DNA of 48,806 nt from Candidatus Hodarchaeum mangrovi (GCA_016839515.1 JAEOUE010000030.1:1-48806); one strand, 5' to 3'; counted from the first letter of the stretch, positions 25,232 to 34,323 are shown. Program-made: numbers and translations. Notes: generated from the sequence alone by a model not told the origin.

Positions 25232-27730
25232 TTATTCAGAAATCTCTTCATTTGATAAAATCGCGACCGAGGAAATTGTTATTCCTTCATCAAGTTTCAT
25301 TAAAGTGACACCCGAAGTTGCACGACCTATGACTCTAATTCCAGTAATTGGAATCTGTATAAGCTTTCCATCACTTGCCACCATTAGTACATCATCAGTA
25401 TCGGCAACAGCTTTTACTGCAATTACATTACCATTTCTGCGTGTAGTTCGAATATTTATAACACCCTTTCCATTTCTTCGAGTATGTCGATACTTATCAA
25501 ATTCGGATTTCTTTCCATATCCATTTTCACATACGGTCAATAACGTTTTATTCTCATCTACAATTGCCAAATCTACTACAGTATCATTTGCCTTTGTATT
25601 TAATTGAATTCCACGTACACCAATACTACTACGTCCAACTGCGCGTACTTCATTTTCTGAAAAGCGAATTGCCTTTCCATTAGAAGTTGCCAGAATGATA
25701 TCTTTTTTACCATCAGTTATTTTTACACCAACAATTTTATCACTATCTTTTAGCTGAATCGCAATAATTCCCGTTGATCGAATATTAGCATAATCACTCA
25801 ACGGAGTTTTTTTAATCATTCCATATTGAGTTGCTAGTATTAGGTATCGTTCTTCTTCAAAATCAGAAATTGGAATCATGGCCTCAATCTCGTCCTCAGG
25901 ATCTAATTTAAGGAGATTTACTATATTTACTCCTTTCGTGACTCTTTGTTTTGATCGGGGGATTTCATACCCTTTAACACGATAGACTTTTCCTTTTTCT
26001 GTAAAGAAAAGTACCGTATCATGTGTAGAAGAGATGATCATCTCTTTAAGGAAATCATCCTTTCCAATTTCCATGGATTTAATACCTTTACCGCCCCTTT
26101 GTTGGACATTGTATGCCTCTGCTGAAATAGATTTAATATACAAATTATTTGTTAAGGTAATGACGATATCCTCTTTTGATATAAAATCTTCTTCTGCTTT
26201 ACCACTCCAATCTTCAAATCCTTGAGAACTGTCATCTACGATTTCAGTTCGACGTTTATCACCAAATTTTTTCTTAATTTCCTCTAATTCATCAACCATT
26301 ATCTCAAATTGACGCCTTTCTTTAGCTAGAATATCTTTGTAATCATCAATACTGTGTAATATTTTGTTATATTCTTCAATAATTTTTTGACGGTCAAACC
26401 TTGTTAAACTTCTTAAGGGAAGTGAGAGAATATCTTTCACTTGAATTTCACTGAATGAAAATTGATCCATTAACAAAATTTGGGCATCTGCTGCCGTTTC
26501 TGATTTTCTTATTATCGCAATCACTTCATCCAAGTTTTCAACAACGATTCGCCGACCTTCTAAAATATGCCTACGTTCCTCAGCTTTTCTCAGTTCATAT
26601 TGGGTTCTTTTAAGTATTATTTCATGTCGATGTTTAATAAAATGGCTAATTAATTGTTTTAAATTAAGCAATTTTGGTCTTAAACGAATCTCATCGCCAA
26701 CAGGTACATCGATCAAAACCATATTTCTTATCGTGTAAGAATTTTGCATCGGGGTATATTTGAAGAGTCGATTAAGAACAATATCTAAATTTGCTGATTT
26801 TTTCAAGTTGATGATAATTCTTGTACCCCTAATAATGTTAGATTCGTTTTTAACACTCCCAATCTCAGGAAGTTTACCTGATTCTTTCATATTTTCAATA
26901 ATATCAACAAGACCTTTATGTTCGATTGTATCCTGTCTTTTTACTAAATAGGGAACCTCTGTAACGATAATCCGGGTTATATTCTTTTTTTCCTCAACTT
27001 CATATTTTGCTCTTAAAATTAAACTCCCACTTCCCCTATGATAAGCCCTTTTTATCCCTGAAGTTCCAAAAATAACTCCTCCCATTGGAAAATCTGGCCC
27101 AGGAATTATTTTGATTAATTCGTCAACTGTTATCTCTGGATTTCTTATCGTGGCAATAACCCCATCTAAGATCTCAGAAAGATTATGGGGTGGCATTGAG
27201 GTAGCCATACCGACAGCAATTCCCATTACTCCATTAATTAATAAATTAGGAATTCGAGTAGGAAGAATAACGGGTTCTTTATCTAATCCATCGAAATTAT
27301 CAACGAATGTAACAGTTTCCTTGTCAATATCATGAAGCATTTCATCTGTTATCCGATGCATTCTCGCTTCTGTATATCTTTGAGCAGCTGGAGGTTGACC
27401 ATCCATGCTACCAAAATTTCCTTGACCCTGAATCAACGGATAGCGTAGTGTAAAATCCTGTGCCATGCGTACTAAAGCATCATAGACTGCTGTTTCTCCA
27501 TGAGGATGATATTTTGCATTTGTTTCTCCTATAGTTCGAGCACATTTTCTTAATGGCTTATTATGAGTTAATCCTAGATTATACATAGCCCATAAAATTC
27601 GCCTATGAACTGGTTTGAGTCCATCACGAACATGAGGAAGAGCTCGACTTGTGATAACAGACATAGAGTATTCTAAGTAACTCTTTGACATAGTTTTTTC
27701 AATGGGAGTTGAAATTATATTACTACTCAT
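25232..27730 (-). CDS. gyrA: DNA gyrase subunit A
   Basis: The 832-residue subunit breaks and rejoins DNA in gyrase. The catalytic tyrosine is Tyr119 in AAQRYTEARM. The quinolone-site helix reads KYHPHGETAVYDALVR, with Thr80 and Asp84 at the positions of E. coli Ser83 and Asp87. The C-terminal beta-pinwheel contains a GyrA box QQRGGKG (residues 543-549; consensus QRRGGKG), the mark of a DNA-wrapping gyrase rather than topoisomerase IV. Repeated blades such as RVKGYEIPRSKQRVTKGVN follow. Only 20 bases separate it from gyrB and 17 from top6B. It introduces negative supercoils in the cytoplasm with GyrB. The gene is bacterial in origin by established family history. Confidence 0.96.
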   Translation of the reverse strand: MSSNIISTPIEKTMSKSYLEYSMSVITSRALPHVRDGLKPVHRRILWAMYNLGLTHNKPLRKCARTIGETNAKYHPHGETAVYDALVRMAQDFTLRYPLIQGQGNFGSMDGQPPAAQRYTEARMHRITDEMLHDIDKETVTFVDNFDGLDKEPVILPTRIPNLLINGVMGIAVGMATSMPPHNLSEILDGVIATIRNPEITVDELIKIIPGPDFPMGGVIFGTSGIKRAYHRGSGSLILRAKYEVEEKKNITRIIVTEVPYLVKRQDTIEHKGLVDIIENMKESGKLPEIGSVKNESNIIRGTRIIINLKKSANLDIVLNRLFKYTPMQNSYTIRNMVLIDVPVGDEIRLRPKLLNLKQLISHFIKHRHEIILKRTQYELRKAEERRHILEGRRIVVENLDEVIAIIRKSETAADAQILLMDQFSFSEIQVKDILSLPLRSLTRFDRQKIIEEYNKILHSIDDYKDILAKERRQFEIMVDELEEIKKKFGDKRRTEIVDDSSQGFEDWSGKAEEDFISKEDIVITLTNNLYIKSISAEAYNVQQRGGKGIKSMEIGKDDFLKEMIISSTHDTVLFFTEKGKVYRVKGYEIPRSKQRVTKGVNIVNLLKLDPEDEIEAMIPISDFEEERYLILATQYGMIKKTPLSDYANIRSTGIIAIQLKDSDKIVGVKITDGKKDIILATSNGKAIRFSENEVRAVGRSSIGVRGIQLNTKANDTVVDLAIVDENKTLLTVCENGYGKKSEFDKYRHTRRNGKGVINIRTTRRNGNVIAVKAVADTDDVLMVASDGKLIQIPITGIRVIGRATSGVTLMKLDEGITISSVAILSNEEISE

Positions 27731-27750
27731 AGTTAACCATCTTATAGAGA

Positions 27751-29763
27751 CTAAATATCTAAATTCATAACCTCTAAGGCGTGTGTTTGGATGAATTTCC
27801 TCCTAGGCTTCACTTCTTCACCCATTAAGGTGACAAACATCTTTTCGGCCTCAATAATATTTTCCCGACTAAGTTGTAGAAGGGTTCGATTTGCTGGATC
27901 CATAACCGTTTCTCTGAGTTGAATTGGATTCATTTCACCCAATCCCTTGAATCTACTTATTTCCACATTTCCTCCCCATTCTCTTATCGTTTCATCTTTT
28001 TCTTTTTCTGATAAAACATAAACCTCTTTATTCCCTTTTTTAATTCGATAAAGAGGAGGTTGAGCTATATACAAATATCCTTCATCAATTAGTTCGGGCA
28101 TATAACGGAAGAAGAATGTTAAAAGTAAACAGACTATATGGTGTCCATCTATATCAGCATCCATTAATAGAATTATTTTATGATAACGAACCTTATCCAA
28201 AATGAAGTTTTCACGATATCCACCACCAATAGCTCGAATTATTTCCAGTATTTCTTTATTTCTCATCGCTTTTTCAAGTCTAGCTTTCTCTACATTTATG
28301 ACTTTTCCCCGTAAAGGAAGGATCGCTTGAAATTCGCTAAATCGACCTTCAATCGCACTACCACCTGCAGAATCACCCTCTACTAAAAATAATTCCCTTT
28401 GTTCAGGTTGGGAAGCAGTGCAATCTACTAATTTTCCCGTTCCCTTTGACTGAGTCTTTTTTACTGCATCTCTAATCTGTCGGAATTTCATTCGGATTGT
28501 AGCGGTGGTTTCGAACTTCTCCATCATAGCTTTTGCGCTTATAGGATGCTCTTCAAGGAATTTCAAAATATTTTCATATGTACAACTCTCTACTATCCCC
28601 CGAACCTCACTATTTCCTAATTTGCTTTTTGTTTGTCCTTCAAATTGAGGATTCATTACTTTTACCGAAACTACTGCAACCAGTCCCTCTCTTGCGTCAT
28701 TACCGGTAAAAACTGACCTTTTTTCTCTCAAACCTTTTCTAAGATGAGAATTCTTGATTAATTGATCGTTTTTTAAGGCATAGGCATTAATTGCTCTTGT
28801 CAATCCAGATTTAAATCCTGACAAATGTGTTCCACCGTGTCTAGTATTGATATTGTTAGTAAAAGTATGAATCAAATCACGTTCTGATCGATCATACGCT
28901 AAAGAAACCTCCACCTGTGTTGTATCTATTGTTTCATCAAAATATGGGATATCTTCGTGAACCACATTTGAAACAAGCTGCTCGACATACGCACGAATAC
29001 CACCTTCAAAATGATATCTCCATTCATTTGAGCTAGGATTATCTTCTGAATAATCTGATCTGTTTTGTTCTTTTTCTTCATCTAAATTTGCTAGAATATC
29101 TGGAATACCATTTTTTTTCCGATTATCAATTAAAATGATTGTTAAACCCTTATTTAAAAAAGCTAATTCACGAAGACGGCTTTTTATTGTTTCTAAGCTA
29201 AAACTTCCAGTTTCAAAGATTTCTGGGTCAGGAATAAATGTTATTTGAGTCCCCGTTTTATATTCCCAGTCTTCTTTAACTTCAATCAATCCATGTGAGA
29301 TTGTTTCCCCACGAACATACTCTTGCATTAGAATTTTATTGTTTCTCTTAACCTTTACCTGCATCCAACTCGATAAGGCATTTACAACTGCAATACCGAC
29401 TCCATGTAGTCCACCACTTACTTTATACGAAGAATGATCAAATTTTCCTCCCGAATGTAATCTTGTTGTAACCAATTCCAAGGATGACATATTATAATGA
29501 GGATGAGGATCTGTAGGTATACCACGACCATTATCACGAATTGAAACAGACTCTTGACCGTGTTCAGTCTGACCTAAGGTTACTCTAATCTCATCGCAGA
29601 CTCCAGCCATTGCTTCATCAATACTATTATCTACTATTTCCCATACTAAATGATGTAATCCCCCAACATCAATGCTACCAATGTACATTGCTGGTCGACG
29701 GCGTACAGCCTCTAATCCCTCCAATACTTGTATCGATTCTGCACCATATTCTCCAGAAGACAA
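27751..29763 (-). CDS. gyrB: DNA gyrase subunit B
   Basis: The 670-residue ATPase subunit of gyrase is the first gene of the topoisomerase cluster. The GHKL ATP site shows WEIVDNSIDEAMAG (Glu42, Asn46), IRDNGRGIP (Asp77) and SGGLHGVG. The transducer holds the QTKSKLGN lysines. The Toprim domain has LFLVEGDSAGGSA (Glu462) and LMDADIDGHHI (Asp535/537/539). The C-terminal tail ends PRRKFIQTHALEVMNLDI. The length is that of short GyrB/ParE-type proteins without the long enterobacterial insertion. The start is TTG at 29763 with GGTG seven bases upstream; no earlier in-frame ATG aligns. GyrA with a GyrA box immediately downstream makes gyrase the better name than ParE. Confidence 0.96.
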   Translation of the reverse strand: MSSGEYGAESIQVLEGLEAVRRRPAMYIGSIDVGGLHHLVWEIVDNSIDEAMAGVCDEIRVTLGQTEHGQESVSIRDNGRGIPTDPHPHYNMSSLELVTTRLHSGGKFDHSSYKVSGGLHGVGIAVVNALSSWMQVKVKRNNKILMQEYVRGETISHGLIEVKEDWEYKTGTQITFIPDPEIFETGSFSLETIKSRLRELAFLNKGLTIILIDNRKKNGIPDILANLDEEKEQNRSDYSEDNPSSNEWRYHFEGGIRAYVEQLVSNVVHEDIPYFDETIDTTQVEVSLAYDRSERDLIHTFTNNINTRHGGTHLSGFKSGLTRAINAYALKNDQLIKNSHLRKGLREKRSVFTGNDAREGLVAVVSVKVMNPQFEGQTKSKLGNSEVRGIVESCTYENILKFLEEHPISAKAMMEKFETTATIRMKFRQIRDAVKKTQSKGTGKLVDCTASQPEQRELFLVEGDSAGGSAIEGRFSEFQAILPLRGKVINVEKARLEKAMRNKEILEIIRAIGGGYRENFILDKVRYHKIILLMDADIDGHHIVCLLLTFFFRYMPELIDEGYLYIAQPPLYRIKKGNKEVYVLSEKEKDETIREWGGNVEISRFKGLGEMNPIQLRETVMDPANRTLLQLSRENIIEAEKMFVTLMGEEVKPRRKFIQTHALEVMNLDI

Positions 29764-29871
29764 AATTAAACACCAAGAAACACTATAATACCAAGTTGAA
29801 TAATCTCTTGTTCCTTTTACTGCTTTGAAGGTTAAAAAATTACTCTAACATAATTAAATTATTTGTCAAAT

Positions 29872-29893
29872 TGCTTTTAAATCTTTTCCAAAG
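29872..29893 (-). promoter_or_regulatory. Candidate BRE/TATA promoter of the gyrB-gyrA-top6B-top6A cluster
   Basis: Read on the minus strand, CTTTGGAAAAGATTTAAAAG combines a purine-rich BRE-like stretch with TTTAAAAG. It lies about 110 bases before the gyrB TTG, giving a leader of about 80 bases. No other good candidate is seen in the 252-base gap. Confidence 0.35.
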
Positions 29894-30015
29894 AATGAGC
29901 CTATTTTTTTGAGAATTTAATTTCCAATTTTTGGCTCCTTCTTTCATTAAGGGACAATTTTTATCTTAAATTAAACATTATTAAGAAAAAATTTGATGAT
30001 AGTAAAATTGAAAGC

Positions 30016-30750
30016 TCAAACTCCTGATATTAACCTTTGACATAAATAATCATCTAGTTCCTCACGAAAAATTGCATCACAGGTTTTTTTGACATCATAT
30101 TTTAATCGAATAATTTTTGCTTCAATTCCTGATTTAGAAAATTCAACGACACCATAGCTTGCTCTAGCATCACCATCTCGTGGTTGACCAACGCTTCCGG
30201 GATTAATCACGACTTTACCCCGTGTCTTATAAACAAACGCTTGGTGGGTATGTCCCAAAATAACAATTTCCCATTTCTTAATCCAAGAGAGTATTTTTGA
30301 TTTTTGCTCGGGTTCTGGCTCTTTTCTCCAAAATGGAAAGAGAAAATAGCCCCAATTCTCATCAGGTGTTCCGTGAGAAACCATAATTAGACGATTATTG
30401 AATTTTACTTCCATTTGCGGTTTCAAGGACTTAAGATATTCGTACTGAGTACAATTATCACTTTCAAGTAATTTATTCCGGGTCCACTTTAGAGATTTCA
30501 CGGCAATTTCATTAAACCAATTTATTTTCTTCGAGAATTCTTTTGAAGTAGTAACTTCATCATGATTGCCCTGAATCACATATTTACAATTTTTTCTTAC
30601 CAAATCAATGCATTCAATTGGATGAGGATAATATCCAACTATATCCCCTGCACATATTATTTGTTCAATATTTTTTTCCTTAATATCCTTTAAAACGGAT
30701 GTTAAAGCTTCTAAATTTCCATGAATATCTGAAATTATTGCAACAATCAG
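30016..30750 (-). CDS. Calcineurin-like metallophosphoesterase (CTG start)
   Basis: From CTG at 30750 the protein is 244 residues with all five motifs of a two-metal phosphodiesterase/phosphatase: ISDIHGN at the N-terminus, CAGDIVGYYPHP, VIQGNHDE, MVSHGTPD, and ILGHTHQAF, followed by the INPGSVGQPRDGD signature of the MJ0936/YfcE-like group. The first canonical start, TTG at 30603, would delete the DxH and GDxV metal ligands. The upstream frame is open to a TGA at 30786 and contains no ATG, GTG or TTG in the needed place. GGAG stands 9 bases before the CTG. It follows the coiled-coil gene on the same strand by about 33 bases. The substrate is unknown. Confidence 0.88.
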   Translation of the reverse strand: MIVAIISDIHGNLEALTSVLKDIKEKNIEQIICAGDIVGYYPHPIECIDLVRKNCKYVIQGNHDEVTTSKEFSKKINWFNEIAVKSLKWTRNKLLESDNCTQYEYLKSLKPQMEVKFNNRLIMVSHGTPDENWGYFLFPFWRKEPEPEQKSKILSWIKKWEIVILGHTHQAFVYKTRGKVVINPGSVGQPRDGDARASYGVVEFSKSGIEAKIIRLKYDVKKTCDAIFREELDDYLCQRLISGV

Positions 30751-30783
30751 TTCTCTCTGCTCCAGGATAGAACATAGGTTTGA

Positions 30784-31185
30784 TCAAATCGATTTCTGCC
30801 TTAATGCAGATGTAAGCTCTTCTTTTTGTGATTCTAGTAATCTAATTCGTTCATTTTTATCTTCAATTTGGTTTTTCAGCTTACTCATATCATCTTTGCT
30901 TAATTCCAATTCACGTTGGAGAGAAACAATTCTATTTTCACTTGATTCTAACTTTTTTGCAAAATCATCCTTAAGTGCTATTACTTCAGCTTCAAGTTTA
31001 GTTGATCTATCTTCTAATTCTTTATTTTTAGTTCTCAACGCATTAGTAGACTGTTTTAAGTCAGAAACTTCATTCAGGAGTCGATCAACCTTTTGAGGAA
31101 CTTGTTTTGTGATTTCCATTGATTCTAGAAGACTATTTTTAATTTCTGTTAGTTCTTTTGTATTTTCCTTGAACGAGTTTGTCAT
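30784..31185 (-). CDS. Coiled-coil protein (133 aa)
   Basis: Almost the whole protein is heptad-patterned: VDRLLNEVSDLKQSTNALRT, LEDRSTKLEAEVIALKDDF, ENRIVSLQRELELSKDDM and KNERIRLLESQKEELTSAL. It has no cysteines, signal peptide or membrane segment. It is probably a dimeric rod or scaffold. It precedes the metallophosphoesterase gene on the same strand, so the two may form an operon, but nothing else links their functions. Similar composition can arise in SMC or tropomyosin-like proteins; it is too short to be an SMC. Confidence 0.7.
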   Translation of the reverse strand: MTNSFKENTKELTEIKNSLLESMEITKQVPQKVDRLLNEVSDLKQSTNALRTKNKELEDRSTKLEAEVIALKDDFAKKLESSENRIVSLQRELELSKDDMSKLKNQIEDKNERIRLLESQKEELTSALRQKSI

Positions 31186-31586
31186 TTAAAGCACCATAGC
31201 TTAAGATTAATTCCTAAGTTTAAAGCATTTTGTTTACAGTTAAGTGTTTTATCAAATTGAATAATTTTCATCAATGAAAAAATTGTTAGATTACATTTTT
31301 AGTAGAAAAAACCTAAAGAAAGCACTATTTTCATACACCTATCGTGTTTGTATATTAAAAAAATTGAAAAACGATCCAGAAGTAAACAAATTTACTAAAA
31401 ATATCATATCTTCACCAGTTTTTTAATGCTAAAGGATTTTAAACTGATGAATGGTGAACCATTTCCTTAAGACAAATCAGTGTAAGACAATAAAATAAGG
31501 TTATAAATCTCAGGTTTCTAAAAATAAGTTGAATTTAAAGGGATTTTTAGATTTAATTTTAAATTGATCAGATAGGAGTTGTTTGA
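31186..31586. other. Intergenic region between divergent genes, with palindrome
   Basis: This 401-base AT-rich interval contains no gene. A 14-base perfect inverted repeat, AATGGTGAACCATT, is at 31450-31463. TATA-like stretches are GGTTATAAAT (31499-31508) and GAATTTAAAG (31531-31540), the latter about 50 bases before the ribbon-helix-helix gene. TAGGAG at 31573 is its ribosome site. The palindrome could be an operator for that regulator. Confidence 0.4.
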
Positions 31587-31772
31587 GTGAAACTTATATC
31601 ATTTAAAGCCCCAAATACATATTTACAGGGATTGGATGAATTAGTAAGAAGTGGAGTATATAGTTCTAGGTCAGAAGCGATCAGAATTGCTATACGAGAC
31701 CTATTAAAACGAGAATTAGATTGGACAACGGGAGGGCCTCCTACTTCATTGGTTGAGATTGATGAGTCATAA
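31587..31772 (+). CDS. Ribbon-helix-helix transcription regulator
   Basis: The 61-residue protein reads as a MetJ/Arc/CopG-type ribbon-helix-helix: a DNA-contacting strand MKLISFKAP, then helix A YLQGLDELVRSGVY, the turn SSRSEAIR and helix B IAIRDLLKREL. It has no NikR-like metal domain. GTG at 31587 follows TAGGAG by 8 bases and an in-frame TGA lies directly upstream, fixing the start. It leads a three-gene plus-strand set with two RCK-like proteins and probably regulates them or itself. Confidence 0.85.
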   Translation: MKLISFKAPNTYLQGLDELVRSGVYSSRSEAIRIAIRDLLKRELDWTTGGPPTSLVEIDES

Positions 31773-31814
31773 GTTTTAGACATATAATTGACTTGGAATA
31801 TTGGTGATTGCATC

Positions 31815-32963
31815 ATGGAAGTAATAACAGAAGAGAGTAGACCAAAGACAGATATAGAACTAAGCCATAAGAAATCTGGGGGAAATACAATTAGAAGATT
31901 AAAATTTACACTAACCTCCATTCGTGCAAATCTAAAATTTGTAGCCAGAGCTATTCTTAGAGAACTCAAATATTTTCTTCCATTACAGGACTTATTCATT
32001 CTTATTTTAATGGTAATTGGTATAATTCTGATTATTGCAATGTTTTTGCTATTGTTAATACCATTAATAATATTATTATTGTCTGAATCTGAAGCAGTTA
32101 AATTTCAGACTGAAGCTTGGAGATTTATGACAGATCCAACGGTTTTAAGATGGGCTGCAGGAATTATAGGAATAGCTACTTTCGTTATAAGATTGATGAT
32201 AAAATCACCAATAATGAGATTTAAGGACAAAGTAAATACGAAAAAAGATGTCACATACGTTTTCGGAAGCTCCCGTTCTGCTGAACAATTTCTTTTTGAA
32301 ATGGTTAATCAGTATGGTTATGAAGATAAAGTTGCTTTAATCGCAGATGCTGATCTCCTTTGGATTAGAAAATTAAGATCGCAAATGGATATTTATATTG
32401 AACAAAATCTAAAAGAATTTGAAAAACCTAATTTATATGAAACCATTGGATTTGCAAATGCACGTCGTGTAATGATTCTTTCTGATAGTATCGAGTTGAA
32501 TCAAAACATATTAACACATGTTAGAAATGTTCGTCCTGATATTGAAATAATTTTACTTTCTCAATATGCGCCTATTTTTGTTTTTAGTGATCTGGTAAAG
32601 GATAATAACTTAATTGTTATTGAAGATTTAGATATGACAATTCAGGGATTAGTTTATTCTTTAAGTTTGGACATTGGTTTTCCACCAACGGTTGAAATAG
32701 ATGTCCCACGTACTCATTTGGGAGCTACAGGCATACAAATGACCTCTGATCTTGTTAAACAAAAAGTTCTCTTAATCAAAAGAAAGAATCAGATTCTTCC
32801 TCCAGATGAAATATTAAAACCAGGAGATCGAATAATTGTATATTTTTACTCAAATTATTACATGAAAACTACAAACAGAATAGTAACTGAACTTCCATAT
32901 AAATTCGAAAAAAGTGAATCAGAAATAATACAGGAAGATGCGAGAGGTCTATTGGAGGTTTAA
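31815..32963 (+). CDS. Membrane-anchored RCK/TrkA-like protein
   Basis: The ATG at 31815 is chosen over an upstream TTG because GGTGATT lies just before it; the product is 382 residues. Two strong hydrophobic segments (LFILILMVIGIILIIAMFLL about residue 55, and WAAGIIGIATFVIRLMI about 115) precede a Rossmann-like RCK_N domain (VTYVFGSSRSAEQFLFEMV) and a C-terminal RCK_C-like domain (LKPGDRIIVYFYS). The usual glycine loop GxGxxG is degenerate (FGSSRS), and no K+-channel filter is seen between the two membrane segments. It might control ion flux or act as a membrane sensor. It overlaps functionally with the next gene, its soluble paralogue, 2 bases downstream. Confidence 0.8.
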   Translation: MEVITEESRPKTDIELSHKKSGGNTIRRLKFTLTSIRANLKFVARAILRELKYFLPLQDLFILILMVIGIILIIAMFLLLLIPLIILLLSESEAVKFQTEAWRFMTDPTVLRWAAGIIGIATFVIRLMIKSPIMRFKDKVNTKKDVTYVFGSSRSAEQFLFEMVNQYGYEDKVALIADADLLWIRKLRSQMDIYIEQNLKEFEKPNLYETIGFANARRVMILSDSIELNQNILTHVRNVRPDIEIILLSQYAPIFVFSDLVKDNNLIVIEDLDMTIQGLVYSLSLDIGFPPTVEIDVPRTHLGATGIQMTSDLVKQKVLLIKRKNQILPPDEILKPGDRIIVYFYSNYYMKTTNRIVTELPYKFEKSESEIIQEDARGLLEV

Positions 32964-32965
32964 AA

Positions 32966-33676
32966 ATGAGCTTTTTGAAACGTAGACGAATTCGTAAATT
33001 TGCTGAAAAAGCGGTTGAAAGACGAAGTACAATATTTGTTTTTGGAAGTAATATATTTGCAGAAGCCTTCATTGATCATTTAATAACTATAGGTGCTCAT
33101 GAAAAAGTTTCTTTGATATCTGATAAAAAACTTGCTTGGGTTGAGGAAGTAGAAAAAACAATTAATGTATTAATAGAAGAAAGGAGAGAAGAATACTCAA
33201 AAAGAAACTTATATGAAAATATTGGTTTTCAAAGCGCAGAAAAAGTAATAATTCTACATGAAGAACCTATTATAATCCAGAATATTATGTCATTTATTTC
33301 CGATGAGGACCTTAAAGTGGTTCTAATTGAACAATTCGCTCCCCCTTTTGTCCATTACTTAGCAGCACAAAAACAGGGTCACATAGTTATAGTGGATAAC
33401 CTATTCCAAATAGTTCGAGAATTATATAATCAGATGAATCTTCCATTAGCCAAACCACAAGTAATTTCCATTCCTATTAGTGGAAAATTAAAAGAATTAA
33501 ATTTAGCGAATTTAGAAATTCTAGGAATAAAAGTGGTCAATATCTTACGAGAAAATTCAAAGGAGCGTATTTTTCCTTTGGATGATCCAATTCAAGAAAA
33601 TGATCGATTACTATTATATTTAGAAGAACCAGTTTATTCAATGAAGAATTTAGTTGAATTCCTTTCAACTTATTAG
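32966..33676 (+). CDS. Soluble RCK/TrkA-like protein, paralogue of the preceding gene
   Basis: The 236 residues have the same domain order as the soluble part of the upstream protein: STIFVFGSNIFAEAFIDHL, the KLAWVEEVEKTINVLIEER segment, NLYENIGFQSAEKVIILHE, and a C-terminal RCK_C-like piece (IQENDRLLLYLEEPVYS). There is no membrane segment. Shared words such as NLYE-IGF and QFAPPFV/QYAPIFV show that it arose by duplication. GGAGG ends 6 bases before the ATG, and the gap to the previous stop is 2 bases, so equal or coupled synthesis is likely. The pair probably forms a hetero-oligomeric ring, by analogy with RCK assemblies. Confidence 0.8.
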   Translation: MSFLKRRRIRKFAEKAVERRSTIFVFGSNIFAEAFIDHLITIGAHEKVSLISDKKLAWVEEVEKTINVLIEERREEYSKRNLYENIGFQSAEKVIILHEEPIIIQNIMSFISDEDLKVVLIEQFAPPFVHYLAAQKQGHIVIVDNLFQIVRELYNQMNLPLAKPQVISIPISGKLKELNLANLEILGIKVVNILRENSKERIFPLDDPIQENDRLLLYLEEPVYSMKNLVEFLSTY

Positions 33677-34323
33677 AAATTTCCCTTTTTCTTTTTCACT
33701 TGATAACACAATAATTTTTCATCAGGTAATTGTCTTTCTGAAATAATTTGTAGTGAAAAGTCATCTATGAATAAATCAATCAATAAATCGTTCTTATTCC
33801 TACTTGATGTTATAAAAAAGCTATAATTAAATTGAATTCTTCGTAGCTCTTCTAAAAATTGTACGATAATTCGGATACCATCTGAGCCTCCAGACCATGT
33901 TCGATATAATTCTGGATTTACAACCTGTTGTTCCGTTTTACTAGTAATGACATATGGTGGATTAAAGAATATTATATAGGGTTTAAAAGTTGAAAAATTT
34001 AGACAATCAAAGAAATTCGTGCATAGTAATGAATATTTACCATCCAAAAGATATCTTTTCATATTTAAAGAGCTTAGAAAAATAGCTGTTTGGGAGATAT
34101 CAATTCCAATAAAATGAAAATGAGGGAATTTTATGCTCAAAGCTATTGAAATATATCCTGTACCAACTCCTAATTCACACACTAATGAAGATAATTTTGA
34201 GGGACTAATACATTTTTGACAAAAATCTATTAAAGTATCTGAGAGGAACCAGGTATCCTCTCCTGGAGGATAAACATTCTGTCTTTCTTTCACCTTGATT
34301 GGGATGTTCATAACCCTTAACAT
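33673..34323 (-). CDS. HemK2/PrmC-family methyltransferase
   Basis: The 216-residue SAM-dependent methyltransferase has motif I VCELGVGTGYISIAL, motif II FIGIDIS, and catalytic NPPY in IIFFNPPYVITS. YPPGEDTWFLSDTL before motif I is the usual N-terminal signature of the small archaeal/eukaryotic HemK2 (Mtq2) group. That group methylates the glutamine of the GGQ loop in class-1 release factors, so aRF1 is the likely target; other NPPY enzymes act on DNA or other proteins. The length fits. The gene's end overlaps the upstream RCK gene's stop by 4 bases, convergently. Confidence 0.87.
   Translation of the reverse strand: MLRVMNIPIKVKERQNVYPPGEDTWFLSDTLIDFCQKCISPSKLSSLVCELGVGTGYISIALSIKFPHFHFIGIDISQTAIFLSSLNMKRYLLDGKYSLLCTNFFDCLNFSTFKPYIIFFNPPYVITSKTEQQVVNPELYRTWSGGSDGIRIIVQFLEELRRIQFNYSFFITSSRNKNDLLIDLFIDDFSLQIISERQLPDEKLLCYQVKKKKGNF

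Noticed and set aside
27751..29763. ParE (topoisomerase IV B) instead of GyrB
   Set aside because: The adjacent A subunit has a GyrA box (QQRGGKG), which marks gyrase.
30016..30603. Metallophosphoesterase starting at TTG 30603
   Set aside because: It deletes the DxH and GDxV metal ligands, which are intact in the same frame upstream.
31568..31999. 143-codon minus-strand frame over the ribbon-helix-helix gene
   Set aside because: It lies antisense to the ribbon-helix-helix gene and the RCK start, both with good ribosome sites; its translation has no coherent domain.
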